The notes: generated from the letters alone by a model not told the origin. A DNA stretch of 32,589 nucleotides from UBA57 sp963577725 (GCA_047517285.1 JAKZTE010000020.1:1-32589); one strand, 5' to 3'. Numbered from the stretch's first letter, positions 16,488 to 24,857 are shown. Program-made: numbers and translations.

Positions 16488-17404
16488 AAAATAGGAATCC
16501 TAAATAAAACATCCAAGATCAATGCAATAAATATTATCGCAAGATATGGACTAGAAAATTTGAATGCAGTAAGAGCGATTTTTTTGTCGGCGGGGTTCTT
16601 AAGTAATTTTACATTACTATATAATAATAAAATTCCGAATATAACAGAAATTATAAGATAAACATAACCAAAGCCCAATAAGACAAAGACCAATGAAAAT
16701 GGAATTAACAAAAGAGTATTGATTATAGTGTAACGTGCAGCTTTTACTTTACCTACAACAACAGGTAGCATGGGAATACCTGCTTCGGTATAATCGTCGT
16801 CTTTCAATAATGCCAATGCCCAGAAATGTGAAGGAGTCCAGATAAAAACTAAAGATCCCATAAGAATAGCAATAAGGTCAAGTTGTCCAGTGATAGCGGT
16901 CCACCCTGCAAATGCAGCGGCGCTACCTGCAAAGCCTCCAATTACAATATTCCAAGTAGTCCTTCGTTTTAGCCATATCGTGTAAATAAATACATAGAAG
17001 AATGAGCCCAACAGGATCATTCCCGTAGTTAATAAATTAAGAAAGACAGTAGAAACAATTGCCGCGATTGTAATCATAATAATTCCATAAGCCAGAGTAA
17101 TATTAGGTGAAAGCTGACCAGTTGCACTAGCGCGATTTTTAGTTCTTTCCATCTTAATGTCAATATCGCGATCTATATAACAATTCAATGCGGCAGAACC
17201 TGCAGAGGAAAGGGTACCTGCAATAAGAAGTCCAGCGACTATAGTGAAACTAATAGGATTAGTGACGTAATTTGGATCAAGATAGGCAATTAATAATGCA
17301 GAAATAGCCACAAAATCAAGAAGGTAGATTATTGAAGGTTTAGAAACTTCGATAAGATGAGATGCTAGATTTCTATAATTTATCGGAATTGAATTAGATG
17401 GCAT
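16484..17404 (-). CDS. ctaB: Protoheme IX farnesyltransferase (heme O synthase)
   Basis: A 306-residue UbiA-family prenyltransferase that attaches a farnesyl-type chain to heme b, making heme O for the oxidase encoded upstream. The first Asp-rich motif NCYIDRDIDIKMERTKNR is present, with the typical follow-on TGQLSP. The second conserved loop is KDDDYTEAGIPMLPVVVGK. About eight or nine hydrophobic segments are visible and length is normal. The gene is the last of the minus-strand oxidase cluster, 10 nt after a small membrane-protein gene, and overlaps the convergent SRPBCC gene by 4 nt. Confidence 0.95.
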   Translation of the reverse strand: MPSNSIPINYRNLASHLIEVSKPSIIYLLDFVAISALLIAYLDPNYVTNPISFTIVAGLLIAGTLSSAGSAALNCYIDRDIDIKMERTKNRASATGQLSPNITLAYGIIMITIAAIVSTVFLNLLTTGMILLGSFFYVFIYTIWLKRRTTWNIVIGGFAGSAAAFAGWTAITGQLDLIAILMGSLVFIWTPSHFWALALLKDDDYTEAGIPMLPVVVGKVKAARYTIINTLLLIPFSLVFVLLGFGYVYLIISVIFGILLLYSNVKLLKNPADKKIALTAFKFSSPYLAIIFIALILDVLFRIPIF

Positions 17405-17414
17405 TCGGGGTATT

Positions 17415-17585
17415 TCACTCTGATGGAATTACAAAGAATGATTGCCATAGAAGATAAGTAATTCCAAGAACTAGGAAAATAACAGTTAATGTAACAATTA
17501 ATTTTTTAGTTCCTTGGTCATTATGATGTTCAGAACCTGACAACATTACAAATATATTAAGAACAAGATTGACTATGTCAAACAT
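17415..17585 (-). CDS. 56-aa membrane protein in the oxidase cluster
   Basis: A short frame with ATG at 17585 and TGA at 17415. It has a hydrophobic N-terminus (MFDIVNLVLNIFVML), a polar His-containing link (SGSEHHNDQGTKK) and a transmembrane segment (LIVTLTVIFLVLGITYLLW) ending near an aromatic-rich tail. It fills the otherwise empty gap between the CtaG/DUF1404-like gene and ctaB, on the same strand, with 10 nt to ctaB. Size and position suggest a small subunit IV-like or assembly subunit of cytochrome oxidase. I cannot assign a family. Confidence 0.6.
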   Translation of the reverse strand: MFDIVNLVLNIFVMLSGSEHHNDQGTKKLIVTLTVIFLVLGITYLLWQSFFVIPSE

Positions 17586-17623
17586 ATGGTTTTTACCTAT
17601 TTTCCAATTATTAAATCCTTTGA

Positions 17624-18298
17624 TTATTTAGGTGTAGAAGTGAAGAAAGTTTTTAGAATTAGAAGTATACATATTAAATCAATTCCTACCATCATAAATA
17701 TCATCCAAAATCCAGATGTCATTTGTACGGAGAGGGGATATGTTTGATAAATCTGAGAATTTCCACTGGCTAGAAAGAAACCTAGAACCCCCATTGTTTT
17801 ATCAATAGACAATATGAAGATGAGTGACTGTATGCGTGAGATCATTTTAAAGCTAGAATAAAGAAATATTCCAGAGAAAATCATACTAAAGTGCATTGTC
17901 ATATGTAAATTGAGATCGACAACTGCAGAGTCAAAATTAGAGGGGATATGCCAGTAAAATAACGATATGAGAAATAGTAATCCCGTAATCATGCCAAATG
18001 GATTAAATCGATTATTAAGTACAAGATACCGAGAATAATATTGTAAGATTTGTCTTTGGTAATTTGATGAATTATATTTGAATGATTTAATTACAGAGTC
18101 AGTGCCTGATGCAAAAAGAAAACCAATTGAAAGATATAATATATGTTCAATCATGATATGATAAAACAGATTCTGTGCTTCGTAACGTTCTAATGTAGAA
18201 GAGGTCAATAATAAGATGAATGCGTTTCCAAGAATGATTTGCAACAGACCATCTTGAAATAGATTTTTTGAATTATTTCGGTTTTTAAGATATTGCAT
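17624..18298 (-). CDS. CtaG/DUF1404-like polytopic membrane protein
   Basis: A 224-residue protein with about six hydrophobic segments. Histidines are placed within or at the ends of helices: FYHIMIEHILYLSIG, FYWHIPSNF and LHMTMHFSMIFSGIFLY. This pattern matches caa3-oxidase assembly protein CtaG and the archaeal DUF1404 family, proposed to act in metal or heme delivery to the oxidase. It lies 13 nt after the heme A synthase gene. Family assignment is from pattern only; cluster membership is firm. Confidence 0.6.
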   Translation of the reverse strand: MQYLKNRNNSKNLFQDGLLQIILGNAFILLLTSSTLERYEAQNLFYHIMIEHILYLSIGFLFASGTDSVIKSFKYNSSNYQRQILQYYSRYLVLNNRFNPFGMITGLLFLISLFYWHIPSNFDSAVVDLNLHMTMHFSMIFSGIFLYSSFKMISRIQSLIFILSIDKTMGVLGFFLASGNSQIYQTYPLSVQMTSGFWMIFMMVGIDLICILLILKTFFTSTPK

Positions 18299-18311
18299 AT
18301 TTCATTATCGA

Positions 18312-18737
18312 TTATGTTCGCAATGATAATAAAGCAGTAATAACAGATAGACCAAACAAGGCGGTAGATACAGCTAGATGAATAGTGACGATTGCAGGGT
18401 CTAGAATTGATGTTACAGTAAGCATGCCAATATATGCTTGAATGACAACCAATACAAGTGTAATGCCAGACGAGGTAAGAATAGATTTTTCACTCCTATA
18501 TGAACGATAAGAAACAATAAATGTACCAAGTATAAGAAAACCCACAATCATGGCCAGATAACGATGTGACATTTCAATCAAGACATGCATAGTGAGATTA
18601 GGAAGAAGTTCGCCAAAACATAAAGGCCAATCAGGACAGGCCATACCTGAACCACTCTGAGTAGTAATTCCACCAAGAACAATTAACATATAGACGCCTA
18701 TAGCAGAAGATATTGAAAGAATCTTTAAAGGATTCAT
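18312..18737 (-). CDS. ctaA: Half-size heme A synthase (CtaA/Cox15 type)
   Basis: A 141-residue protein with four transmembrane helices, corresponding to one half of the eight-helix CtaA/Cox15. Seen: GGITTQSGSGMACPDWPLC with the conserved cysteine pair, EMSHRYLAMIVG with the catalytic-region Glu and heme-ligand His, and IHLAVSTALFGL with the second His. Four-helix heme A synthases are known in archaea (for example Aeropyrum) and probably work as oligomers. It oxidises the C8 methyl of heme O to the formyl of heme A. It starts 3 nt after coxA, so it is co-expressed with its target enzyme. Confidence 0.88.
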   Translation of the reverse strand: MNPLKILSISSAIGVYMLIVLGGITTQSGSGMACPDWPLCFGELLPNLTMHVLIEMSHRYLAMIVGFLILGTFIVSYRSYRSEKSILTSSGITLVLVVIQAYIGMLTVTSILDPAIVTIHLAVSTALFGLSVITALLSLRT

Positions 18738-18740
18738 CGA

Positions 18741-20303
18741 CTACTGGTCAGGCTGGTCAGGCTGGTCAGGCTGGTCAGGCCATTCTTTCAAACCGTAGTC
18801 AGCGAGTTTCCATGGATCTTCTTGGTTTTCAACAAGAGGGCCTCGATACCAACTAGACATGATATTATACAAGAATACAAGTGCGCCAAATGCAATTAAA
18901 ATAGCGCCAAATGATGCAGCTACATTAAGATTGAAGAATTCTGGAAGATATTGGTAATATCTTCGAGGTGCTCCAGCTAGTCCCAAGAATAACATGGCAG
19001 TGAATAATGTATACATTCCTACAGTAGTCAAAGCAAAATGAAGTTGTCCTAGTGTTTCATTGTATTTTCGACCAGTCATATACGGGAAGTAATAATAAAT
19101 TCCTGCAAAAACAGCTTGAGCTGATACTCCAAACAGAACATAATGCAGGTGACTTACTACATAATATGTATCTTGAAGTTGATAGTCTAATGGAATACCA
19201 GCAAGGAAAACACCTTCAACTCCTTGAATAATAAAACTAAGAATAAAGCTTAGACTGAAAAGCATAGGAGTGCTGAGTTTAAGCTTGCCTCCATACAGTG
19301 TAGCAACCCAGTTAAAGATTTTTACACCTGACGGTATGGCAATAGCCATAGTCATAAACATAAATGGTACACGTGCAGTAATAGATAATCCACTAGTCCA
19401 CATATGATGTGCCCATACACCAAAACCTAAGAATCCAATCAATGCGGTAGAAACTGCGATAGAGCTATAGCCAAATATTCTTTGTCTTGACATACTTGGT
19501 AAGATTTGTGATACTAGGCCCATTCCTGGCAAAACCATGATATATACTGCAGGATGCGAATAGAACCAAAACAAATGTTGCCACATTATAGGATCTCCAC
19601 CAAGAGCGGGGTTAAAGAATCCTGTTCCAAGATTTCTGTCCAACAGCAATAAAGTCAGAGCCATGGCGAGAACTGGGGTGGCAAGAGCTTGTAAGAAAGA
19701 AGTAGTCAGTTGTGTCCAGACCATCAAAGGCATGTTTCTATATGTAACGTTAGGAGCCCTCATCTTCATAATTGTAACTATAAAATTAAGAGCGCCAATA
19801 ATCGAGGATGTACCTAACAAGTGAAGGCCAAGGATAGTCATATCCATACCCCAACCAGCTGCATAAACAGATAATGGAGCATAAGCAGTCCACCCTACAT
19901 TAGGCATACCTCCCCAAATAAGAATAGCAGCAGGAGGCAACATCCAGAAACCTAATGCATTAAGTTTTGGGAAATACATATCTTTAGCTCCAATATATTT
20001 TGGAACGAGATAGTTTCCGAAACCTGCCCAAGCAGGGATTACAAACAGAAATATCATACTAACGCCATGAATTGTGAATAAACTTGAATATGCCTCTGGA
20101 GCTATTGAACCTCCGCGAGTTAGCCCATATCTAACAAGTAATGAAGCAAAACCTCCCATAAAGAAGAAGAATAAAGAGAATACCAAATACATTATACCAA
20201 TATCTGTGTGATGAGTAGTAGTCAGAATAGTTTTCCAACTAGAATAGAAATTCTTATGTTCTTTTTGTGCAGTTGTTTCTTTCTTAGCTTCTTTAATTTC
20301 CAT
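18741..20303 (-). CDS. coxA: Cytochrome c oxidase subunit I (A2-type heme-copper oxidase)
   Basis: A 520-residue, 12-helix catalytic subunit that reduces O2 and pumps protons. Metal ligands are all visible: H79 (IHGVSM) and H387 for the low-spin heme, H385 for heme a3, and H250, H299 and H300 for CuB, with Y254 in YSHPAVY positioned for the His-Tyr crosslink. The D-channel entry D108 (GAKDMYFP) and K-channel K328 (SGVKIFNW) are present. The helix VI glutamate of A1 enzymes (HPEVY) is Ala here, and YSHP marks the A2 type. The C-terminus ends in four Pro-Asp-Gln repeats. The gene lies between coxB and ctaA. Confidence 0.98.
   Translation of the reverse strand: MEIKEAKKETTAQKEHKNFYSSWKTILTTTHHTDIGIMYLVFSLFFFFMGGFASLLVRYGLTRGGSIAPEAYSSLFTIHGVSMIFLFVIPAWAGFGNYLVPKYIGAKDMYFPKLNALGFWMLPPAAILIWGGMPNVGWTAYAPLSVYAAGWGMDMTILGLHLLGTSSIIGALNFIVTIMKMRAPNVTYRNMPLMVWTQLTTSFLQALATPVLAMALTLLLLDRNLGTGFFNPALGGDPIMWQHLFWFYSHPAVYIMVLPGMGLVSQILPSMSRQRIFGYSSIAVSTALIGFLGFGVWAHHMWTSGLSITARVPFMFMTMAIAIPSGVKIFNWVATLYGGKLKLSTPMLFSLSFILSFIIQGVEGVFLAGIPLDYQLQDTYYVVSHLHYVLFGVSAQAVFAGIYYYFPYMTGRKYNETLGQLHFALTTVGMYTLFTAMLFLGLAGAPRRYYQYLPEFFNLNVAASFGAILIAFGALVFLYNIMSSWYRGPLVENQEDPWKLADYGLKEWPDQPDQPDQPDQ
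18744..18779 (-). repeat. Four exact 9-nt repeats at the 3' end of coxA
   Basis: CTGGTCAGG (plus strand) is repeated four times with no change, encoding PDQPDQPDQPDQ as the last 12 residues before the stop. Exact identity implies recent slippage expansion. Confidence 0.95.
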
Positions 20304-20309
20304 CTTTCA

Positions 20310-20735
20310 TCATTCCTCAATAATTAACTTAGTTCTCATACCACCATGATAAGCGCCGCAGAATTCTGCGCATTGAATCCAGTACTCTCCAGGAGTTTCA
20401 GCACTAATCATCTGAATTCTAGTTCTGCCAGGTATTATATCAACTTTAAATCCCATTTCTCGAACATAGAAACTGTGAATGACATCTTCACTTTCTAGTT
20501 CCAATCTGACTATATCGCCTTGTTTAATTTTTAGTTCGCCAGATTCTGATCCATCAGGATAAATGAATTTCCAAGACCATTGAGCTGCTTGGACATTAAT
20601 AATATAATCAGGCTCTCCGTAATAATCAGGATTATCTAATGCGTCTAAAACAGGAAGAGCTAGAGCGGCCAATCCAAATAACAGAATAGTAGCTCCGGTA
20701 ATTGTTGCCCATTCTAATTTTTCTAATGTATTCAT
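20310..20735 (-). CDS. coxB: Cytochrome c oxidase subunit II, CuA domain
   Basis: A 141-residue subunit with one N-terminal transmembrane helix (residues ~11-32) and a cupredoxin CuA domain. The binuclear CuA ligands are complete: H87 (VIHSFYV), C122, E124 and C126 (QCAEFCG), H130 and M133 (YHGGM). The aromatic electron-entry patch AAQWSWKF is present. It receives electrons from a soluble donor (a cupredoxin or cytochrome c) outside the membrane. It is shorter than canonical subunit II because the first membrane hairpin seems to be encoded by the preceding 85-aa gene, which ends 2 nt upstream. coxA follows after 6 nt. Confidence 0.96.
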   Translation of the reverse strand: MNTLEKLEWATITGATILLFGLAALALPVLDALDNPDYYGEPDYIINVQAAQWSWKFIYPDGSESGELKIKQGDIVRLELESEDVIHSFYVREMGFKVDIIPGRTRIQMISAETPGEYWIQCAEFCGAYHGGMRTKLIIEE

Positions 20736-20737
20736 AA

Positions 20738-20995
20738 TTATTCAAGTCCTGCAGGCTGTGAACGATCCCAGAATTTAAGTATCAAATAAAAGAATGTGCC
20801 TACAAACAAAGCAGAAACAAACATTCCAGAAACATAAACGATATCATAATATTGTTTAACCATAGCAGCACGTGCGTCGATTGGATCAGGATACCATGAT
20901 AAAATAAAACCGCCGCCAATAATAAACAATACAATAAATGTTACAATAATAGTCAATCCCCAAACAATTTTATCAAAAGTTGAAAGTATTCCCAA
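20738..20995 (-). CDS. Two-helix membrane subunit upstream of coxB
   Basis: An 85-residue protein with two hydrophobic helices (about 11-33 and 51-73). They are joined by SWYPDPIDARAAMVKQYYD, and the charged tail KFWDRSQPAGLE lies after helix 2. The hairpin layout resembles the N-terminal membrane part of oxidase subunit II, so this may be a split piece of that subunit or a small accessory subunit. The TTG start at 20995 gives MGILSTFDKIVWG. It is the first clear gene of the coxBA transcript, 2 nt before coxB. The function is inferred from position. Confidence 0.7.
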   Translation of the reverse strand: MGILSTFDKIVWGLTIIVTFIVLFIIGGGFILSWYPDPIDARAAMVKQYYDIVYVSGMFVSALFVGTFFYLILKFWDRSQPAGLE

Positions 20996-21064
20996 TGTTT
21001 AGCCAAATTTTAGTGCATCGATTTAATATATTAGGATTTCTACTCCTTCCAGATTTGGTAAGAT

Positions 21065-21379
21065 TTATTTAAGTTGATTTAACGTCAGAGGGTCGGGTTC
21101 AATTGCTTTTTTTCTAAGTCGTTTTTCATACAATTTCGGTCCATAGTATATATTCAGATATGCAAGAATCTGCATAGTGGCGTGAAAAACAAGGAAGGTA
21201 GTAAAGGAATAAGATAGTATGACTAGCATTACTGTTCCGGTAACAAATGCAATAACATGAATTATTACGGCAAGAAAGATAGAGAATTTTCTGTATTTAG
21301 AGACTTTATCAGAGATTTGTTGTCTTCTTAATTCTTCCAATTCAGCAAGATATGATAATTGATTCAATAATATTAACAA
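21065..21379 (-). CDS. Small two-helix membrane protein
   Basis: I do not recognise this 104-residue protein. An N-terminal charged amphipathic helix (LAELEELRRQQISDKVSKY) precedes two transmembrane segments at about 31-57 and 61-78, and a basic tail ends the protein (KRLRKKAIEPDPL). The start is TTG at 21379, or TTG at 21367 giving MNQLSYLAELEEL. No ATG is available before the first helix. It lies about 70 nt upstream of the oxidase genes on the same strand and divergent from coxC, so a role with the oxidase is plausible but unproven. Confidence 0.6.
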   Translation of the reverse strand: MLILLNQLSYLAELEELRRQQISDKVSKYRKFSIFLAVIIHVIAFVTGTVMLVILSYSFTTFLVFHATMQILAYLNIYYGPKLYEKRLRKKAIEPDPLTLNQLK

Positions 21380-21455
21380 AGTATAGAATTTAATTAAATG
21401 TTATTAGGAAAAAAAAGTTAAATGTGGTTATCGATATAAAATTTTTGACTTAAGG

Positions 21456-22319
21456 ATGACGAATAATGAAGAAAAGGTAGAATTTGAGCATCATGTAGAT
21501 ACGAGTGAAGTTCATTCTTATATGCCTGCTTTGATAGGTTTAGGATCTGGAGCGTTTATTGCAGCTGGAGTAATCTTCATGCTAAAAGGTTTCTCATTAC
21601 AGTTAGGAGCAGGATTAGTTGGATTGTTTGTTTTATTGTTATTCATATTCCTTAGAGGAGAAATACCAAGGTGGCCAAAGATTACAAAGGAATCTGAACA
21701 CATGGTAAAGGCAGGAGGTACTCCTGGGGAGTTTCATGAAATAGGAGATGTTGGTTTTCCAACTGCTTTGTTTATTTTGTCGGAGATAGCATTCTTCGGA
21801 GGAGCGTTTGTAGCGTATTTCTATCTAAGATCATCTTATGCAGTATGGCCTCCAGAAGGATTACATCATCTTGATGTTGTAATTCCAAGTATTCAAACTG
21901 GATTATTAATTGTCAGTAGTATTATGATTGAATGGTCAACTGCGGGTGTAAAGAAAGGAAATCAAACAGCAGTAAAATTTGGTTTTCTAGGAGCCGTAAT
22001 TTTAGGATTAGGATTTGCAGTAATACAAATGGGATATGAATGGCCGCATCTATTAACAACAGGTGAATTAACTCCTAGCGATGGTTTGTTCGGAGCGTCT
22101 TTCTTTTTGTTAACAGGAATTCACGGAGTGCATGTGATTGCAGGAGTGATTGCAAATTCCATAGTAACAATCAAAGCATTTAGAAATCAATTTGATGAGA
22201 AGAATCACGGATTTTTAGAAGCTGCGGGAACATATTGGCACTTTGTACATATTGTTTGGTTATTCTTGTTTGCATTTTTGTGGCAAGATGGTTTATCATA
22301 TTTTCAGGCGGTATCATAA
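21456..22319 (+). CDS. coxC: Cytochrome c oxidase subunit III
   Basis: A 287-residue seven-helix subunit. Family segments are seen in GFPTALFILSEIAFFGGAF (helix III with the conserved Glu), YFYLRSSYAVWPPEG, LTGIHGVHVIAGV and the C-terminal AAGTYWHFVHIVWLFLFAFLW. Subunit III stabilises the proton-pumping core and offers an O2 entry path. It is transcribed away from coxBA, which is less usual than an operon with coxA. A GATATAAAAT element lies about 18 nt upstream of the ATG, closer than the usual spacing. The N-terminal ~20 residues are acidic and extra-membranous. Confidence 0.97.
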   Translation: MTNNEEKVEFEHHVDTSEVHSYMPALIGLGSGAFIAAGVIFMLKGFSLQLGAGLVGLFVLLLFIFLRGEIPRWPKITKESEHMVKAGGTPGEFHEIGDVGFPTALFILSEIAFFGGAFVAYFYLRSSYAVWPPEGLHHLDVVIPSIQTGLLIVSSIMIEWSTAGVKKGNQTAVKFGFLGAVILGLGFAVIQMGYEWPHLLTTGELTPSDGLFGASFFLLTGIHGVHVIAGVIANSIVTIKAFRNQFDEKNHGFLEAAGTYWHFVHIVWLFLFAFLWQDGLSYFQAVS

Positions 22320-22320
22320 G

Positions 22321-22887
22321 TTGTCGAAACAAAATAATCCATTAAAGGGAATAGTCAATACAAGTCGTTTCGGTTTATTTGTAATTACAGCTGGAATTAC
22401 TGCAGCAGGAAGTTTAGGATTACCTGAAACATCGGTTTTTAGTTTATTGCCGAATAATTTGTTAACTGCAATAGATTCTTCTGGGGAAATAATTGCATCA
22501 GAAAAGTTACATGTATTATTAACAATAATTCCTGGATTCATGTTAGCGCCATTCATTGCATTCTTTGGTATGGCTGCAATATTTGGGATAACACTAGGCC
22601 ATTTAGTAATTGCTACAACTTCAAAAGTAGGTGCAATTGACCTTTTATCGCCATTATTCACGTTTTTAGGATTGTTCTTTATTAGACAATATAAGAATCC
22701 AGGAAATATAGTAGGGCCTCTGATATTTGTATTATTAACATCGCTGTGGTTGTCATATGTAGGAATTTCAGTGACAGGGTTCGATATGTTGCCGATACTG
22801 TTACTAACGCTAGTTACACAGTTAGGAGTAGTATCTGTAGGATATGTATTTTATCTATTGGCAAAACAACTAAAGATTTTCAAATAA
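22321..22887 (+). CDS. Polytopic membrane protein, QueT/ECF S-component-like
   Basis: A 188-residue protein with about five or six hydrophobic segments. The stretch IFGITLGHLVIATTSKVGAID then LLSPLFTFLGLFFIRQ has the Gly-rich, Asp-after-Gly layout of QueT-type or other ECF transporter substrate-binding S components. The start is TTG at 22321 (MSKQNNPLKGIVN), one base after the coxC stop. The frame is open further up only inside coxC. Tight coupling to coxC implies co-transcription, although an S component would have no obvious tie to the oxidase. Family assignment is tentative. Confidence 0.55.
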   Translation: MSKQNNPLKGIVNTSRFGLFVITAGITAAGSLGLPETSVFSLLPNNLLTAIDSSGEIIASEKLHVLLTIIPGFMLAPFIAFFGMAAIFGITLGHLVIATTSKVGAIDLLSPLFTFLGLFFIRQYKNPGNIVGPLIFVLLTSLWLSYVGISVTGFDMLPILLLTLVTQLGVVSVGYVFYLLAKQLKIFK

Positions 22888-22888
22888 A

Positions 22889-23077
22889 TTAATTTTTAAT
22901 ACGGCGTTTTTTCATTATGCCAAAAACAAGATAGAGTCCTAAGAATATCATACCAAATCTAAGACCTTGAACAAGTAAACTAGATTTATCTAATGCTGGA
23001 AACGGAAAGATAAAGCCTGTAAGTAGGAAAGATAATGCAAAAGTAAAGTTAAATGGTTCTAACCAGTTACGAGCCAA
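22889..23077 (-). CDS. Small two-helix membrane protein
   Basis: A 62-residue protein with two hydrophobic segments (about 11-26 and 36-54) and a basic end (MKKRRIKN). It starts with TTG at 23077 (M-ARNWLEPFNFTFALS). It converges on the S-component-like gene with 1 nt between stops and is divergent from the CPTCAG membrane-protein gene. It is not recognised. Its short length lowers confidence, but codon use and the clean two-helix design support it. Confidence 0.5.
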   Translation of the reverse strand: MARNWLEPFNFTFALSFLLTGFIFPFPALDKSSLLVQGLRFGMIFLGLYLVFGIMKKRRIKN

Positions 23078-23144
23078 TATTGCTTTTAGCAGATTGGTAT
23101 TAATTAGGCTTTACTTTTTAAATCATTAAAGGAGAATATCAATA

Positions 23145-23987
23145 TTGAAATATAATTACGAGTGGGTAATTCTTGGACTCGTGATAATAATCGGTAGTTC
23201 TATCACATATGCAGAGATAATTAACAATTATTTTCAGAATCTTACCAATTTAGTACAATATGTGGCTTCATTATACATAATCAGCATATTAATCGGAATG
23301 CTAATGATTGCAGTGCAGATTGAGAAGATATTAATTGCGCAAAAAAAATTGAAGTTATCTAATAATTCGACCTCAATAAACTTAAGATCGCTCACATATG
23401 ATCTATTTGCAAAAATGAAATACAGAAGAATATTTATAATTTCTTCAGGATTATATGTGGTATTTTTTTCGATAATTTCAGGAACGATCGTTTATCAACC
23501 AGAAATAGTTTTTTCCGATGCTTTTAAGGTATCAATACCTTCAATCAAAATAATCTATTGTTGTGGATCTCCCGGTCAATATCCTAATGTTGCAATCTAC
23601 ATAACAGAACACATAGGAGCAATTTTAATTCCCATTAGCTTATTATTATTAATACTAATTTCAGCATTAGTATCCTGGAATGTAATGCTTATGGCATTTG
23701 CGTTTAGTAATAGGCCAAAGAATAATGAAAAATGGTTATTGAGCACAGGGATTTTGACAGGTCTATTTACGGCATGCCCAACATGTGCGGGTTTAATATT
23801 GACAAGTATATTACCTGGTTCAATTGCGATTTCAGTAATTACTGGAACACCCTTATTATTATCAAATGTACTTTATCAACAGATTTTTCTACTAATCACA
23901 TTAGTAATTTTGACAATCTCGCCATTGATTTTAGTCAAAAACATAAGAGAATTATTTGAAAAAGGATGTATTATTGAAAAGACTTGA
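23145..23987 (+). CDS. Polytopic membrane protein with CPTCAG motif
   Basis: A 280-residue protein with about six or seven transmembrane segments. Three cysteine motifs stand out: IIYCCGSPGQYPNV in a loop, ITEHIGAILIP with a membrane-border His, and TACPTCAGL at the start of a late helix. CxxC within ACPTCAG plus a Cys pair suggests metal (copper?) binding or thiol chemistry. Similar CPTCAG membrane proteins occur in marine archaea from memory, without known function. The start is TTG at 23145, preceded by AAAGGAG (23128-23134), one of the few clear Shine-Dalgarno-like sites in the window. It lies beside the oxidase genes. Confidence 0.65.
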   Translation: MKYNYEWVILGLVIIIGSSITYAEIINNYFQNLTNLVQYVASLYIISILIGMLMIAVQIEKILIAQKKLKLSNNSTSINLRSLTYDLFAKMKYRRIFIISSGLYVVFFSIISGTIVYQPEIVFSDAFKVSIPSIKIIYCCGSPGQYPNVAIYITEHIGAILIPISLLLLILISALVSWNVMLMAFAFSNRPKNNEKWLLSTGILTGLFTACPTCAGLILTSILPGSIAISVITGTPLLLSNVLYQQIFLLITLVILTISPLILVKNIRELFEKGCIIEKT

Positions 23988-24048
23988 ATAATTATTGAAT
24001 TTTAACGAGAAAGCAAGGTTTTTATTTTTATAAATACATGATTTTTTC

Positions 24049-24330
24049 ATGGATTGGGAAGTATTGTTTCCAGCATTGGCATTTACAATTGCTGGCGCAT
24101 TCGGTATTTGGTCTTCGTATGATACAAATTTTTTGTTTCCAGCTGATACGTTCATACAAGGCTTGCATGCAACATCGATGTTTGTATTAGCATTAGGTCT
24201 AATGTTACTTCCTGGAGGGTTATTCAAGGGTGGTACGCCAAGACCAAGAGGTATAGGATTAGCAGTAGTCGTTACATTAGCCACTATGACAACAACGTTG
24301 GGCATATTATTTATCGTATTAAACTTATAG
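24049..24330 (+). CDS. Small three-helix membrane protein
   Basis: A 93-residue protein with hydrophobic segments at about 5-21, 38-57 and 69-91. A short loop carries LLPGGLFKGGTPRPRG, a Gly/Pro/Arg-rich turn on the positive side. It is not recognised. A TATA-like TTTTTATAAAT (24025-24034) precedes the ATG. It is followed 8 nt later by the SpoIIM-like gene and is probably co-transcribed with it. No catalytic residues are evident. Confidence 0.65.
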   Translation: MDWEVLFPALAFTIAGAFGIWSSYDTNFLFPADTFIQGLHATSMFVLALGLMLLPGGLFKGGTPRPRGIGLAVVVTLATMTTTLGILFIVLNL

Positions 24331-24338
24331 ATTAAATT

Positions 24339-24857
24339 ATGCGAAATAGAATAGAATATATTTTCCCAAAATATTGGATTAATTCATTTATTTTTGTTCT
24401 TATATTCACAGTACTAATTGGGTTAATTGGATCTGCATTCCCGTTAAATGGAGAACAAGTATCAGAAATATTAGAAGAAGCTAATGAATTAATTCCAGAT
24501 GACATTGATGTAAGGAAAATTTTCTTTAATAATTATCGAATTTCATTAATAATGTTATTGCCAGTATTGGGATTCGTATTTGGGTTATTGGTAATTTTTC
24601 AGACAGGAATGGTATTTGGAGCGGTAGGTGCGAGTATAGGGTTTTCTGGAATATTGCTATATGGATTAACGGCATTAACGCCGTTTTTCTGGTTAGAATT
24701 CATAGCATATGCAGCAAGCATGACAGAGAGCATATACATAATACGTGGATTAATTAAAAGAAAGTTCAAGATAGAATTTACAAGAGTCTTGGCAATAATA
24801 ATAATTAATTTCGTCTTGCTTGGATTAGGAGCTTTAATTGAAATTTTATTTATCTAA
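24339..24857 (+). CDS. SpoIIM/DUF95-family membrane protein
   Basis: A 172-residue protein with about four or five transmembrane segments. FFNNYRISLIMLLPVLGFVFG, QTGMVFGAVGASIGFSG and WLEFIAYAASMTES match the stage II sporulation protein M family. The archaeal members are widespread and have nothing to do with sporulation; some are encoded next to transporters or envelope proteases. The conserved Pro-His-Gly-Glu segment reads TPFFWLE here, so the His is missing while the Glu is kept. The stop overlaps the convergent alpha-crystallin-like gene by 4 nt. Confidence 0.8.
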   Translation: MRNRIEYIFPKYWINSFIFVLIFTVLIGLIGSAFPLNGEQVSEILEEANELIPDDIDVRKIFFNNYRISLIMLLPVLGFVFGLLVIFQTGMVFGAVGASIGFSGILLYGLTALTPFFWLEFIAYAASMTESIYIIRGLIKRKFKIEFTRVLAIIIINFVLLGLGALIEILFI

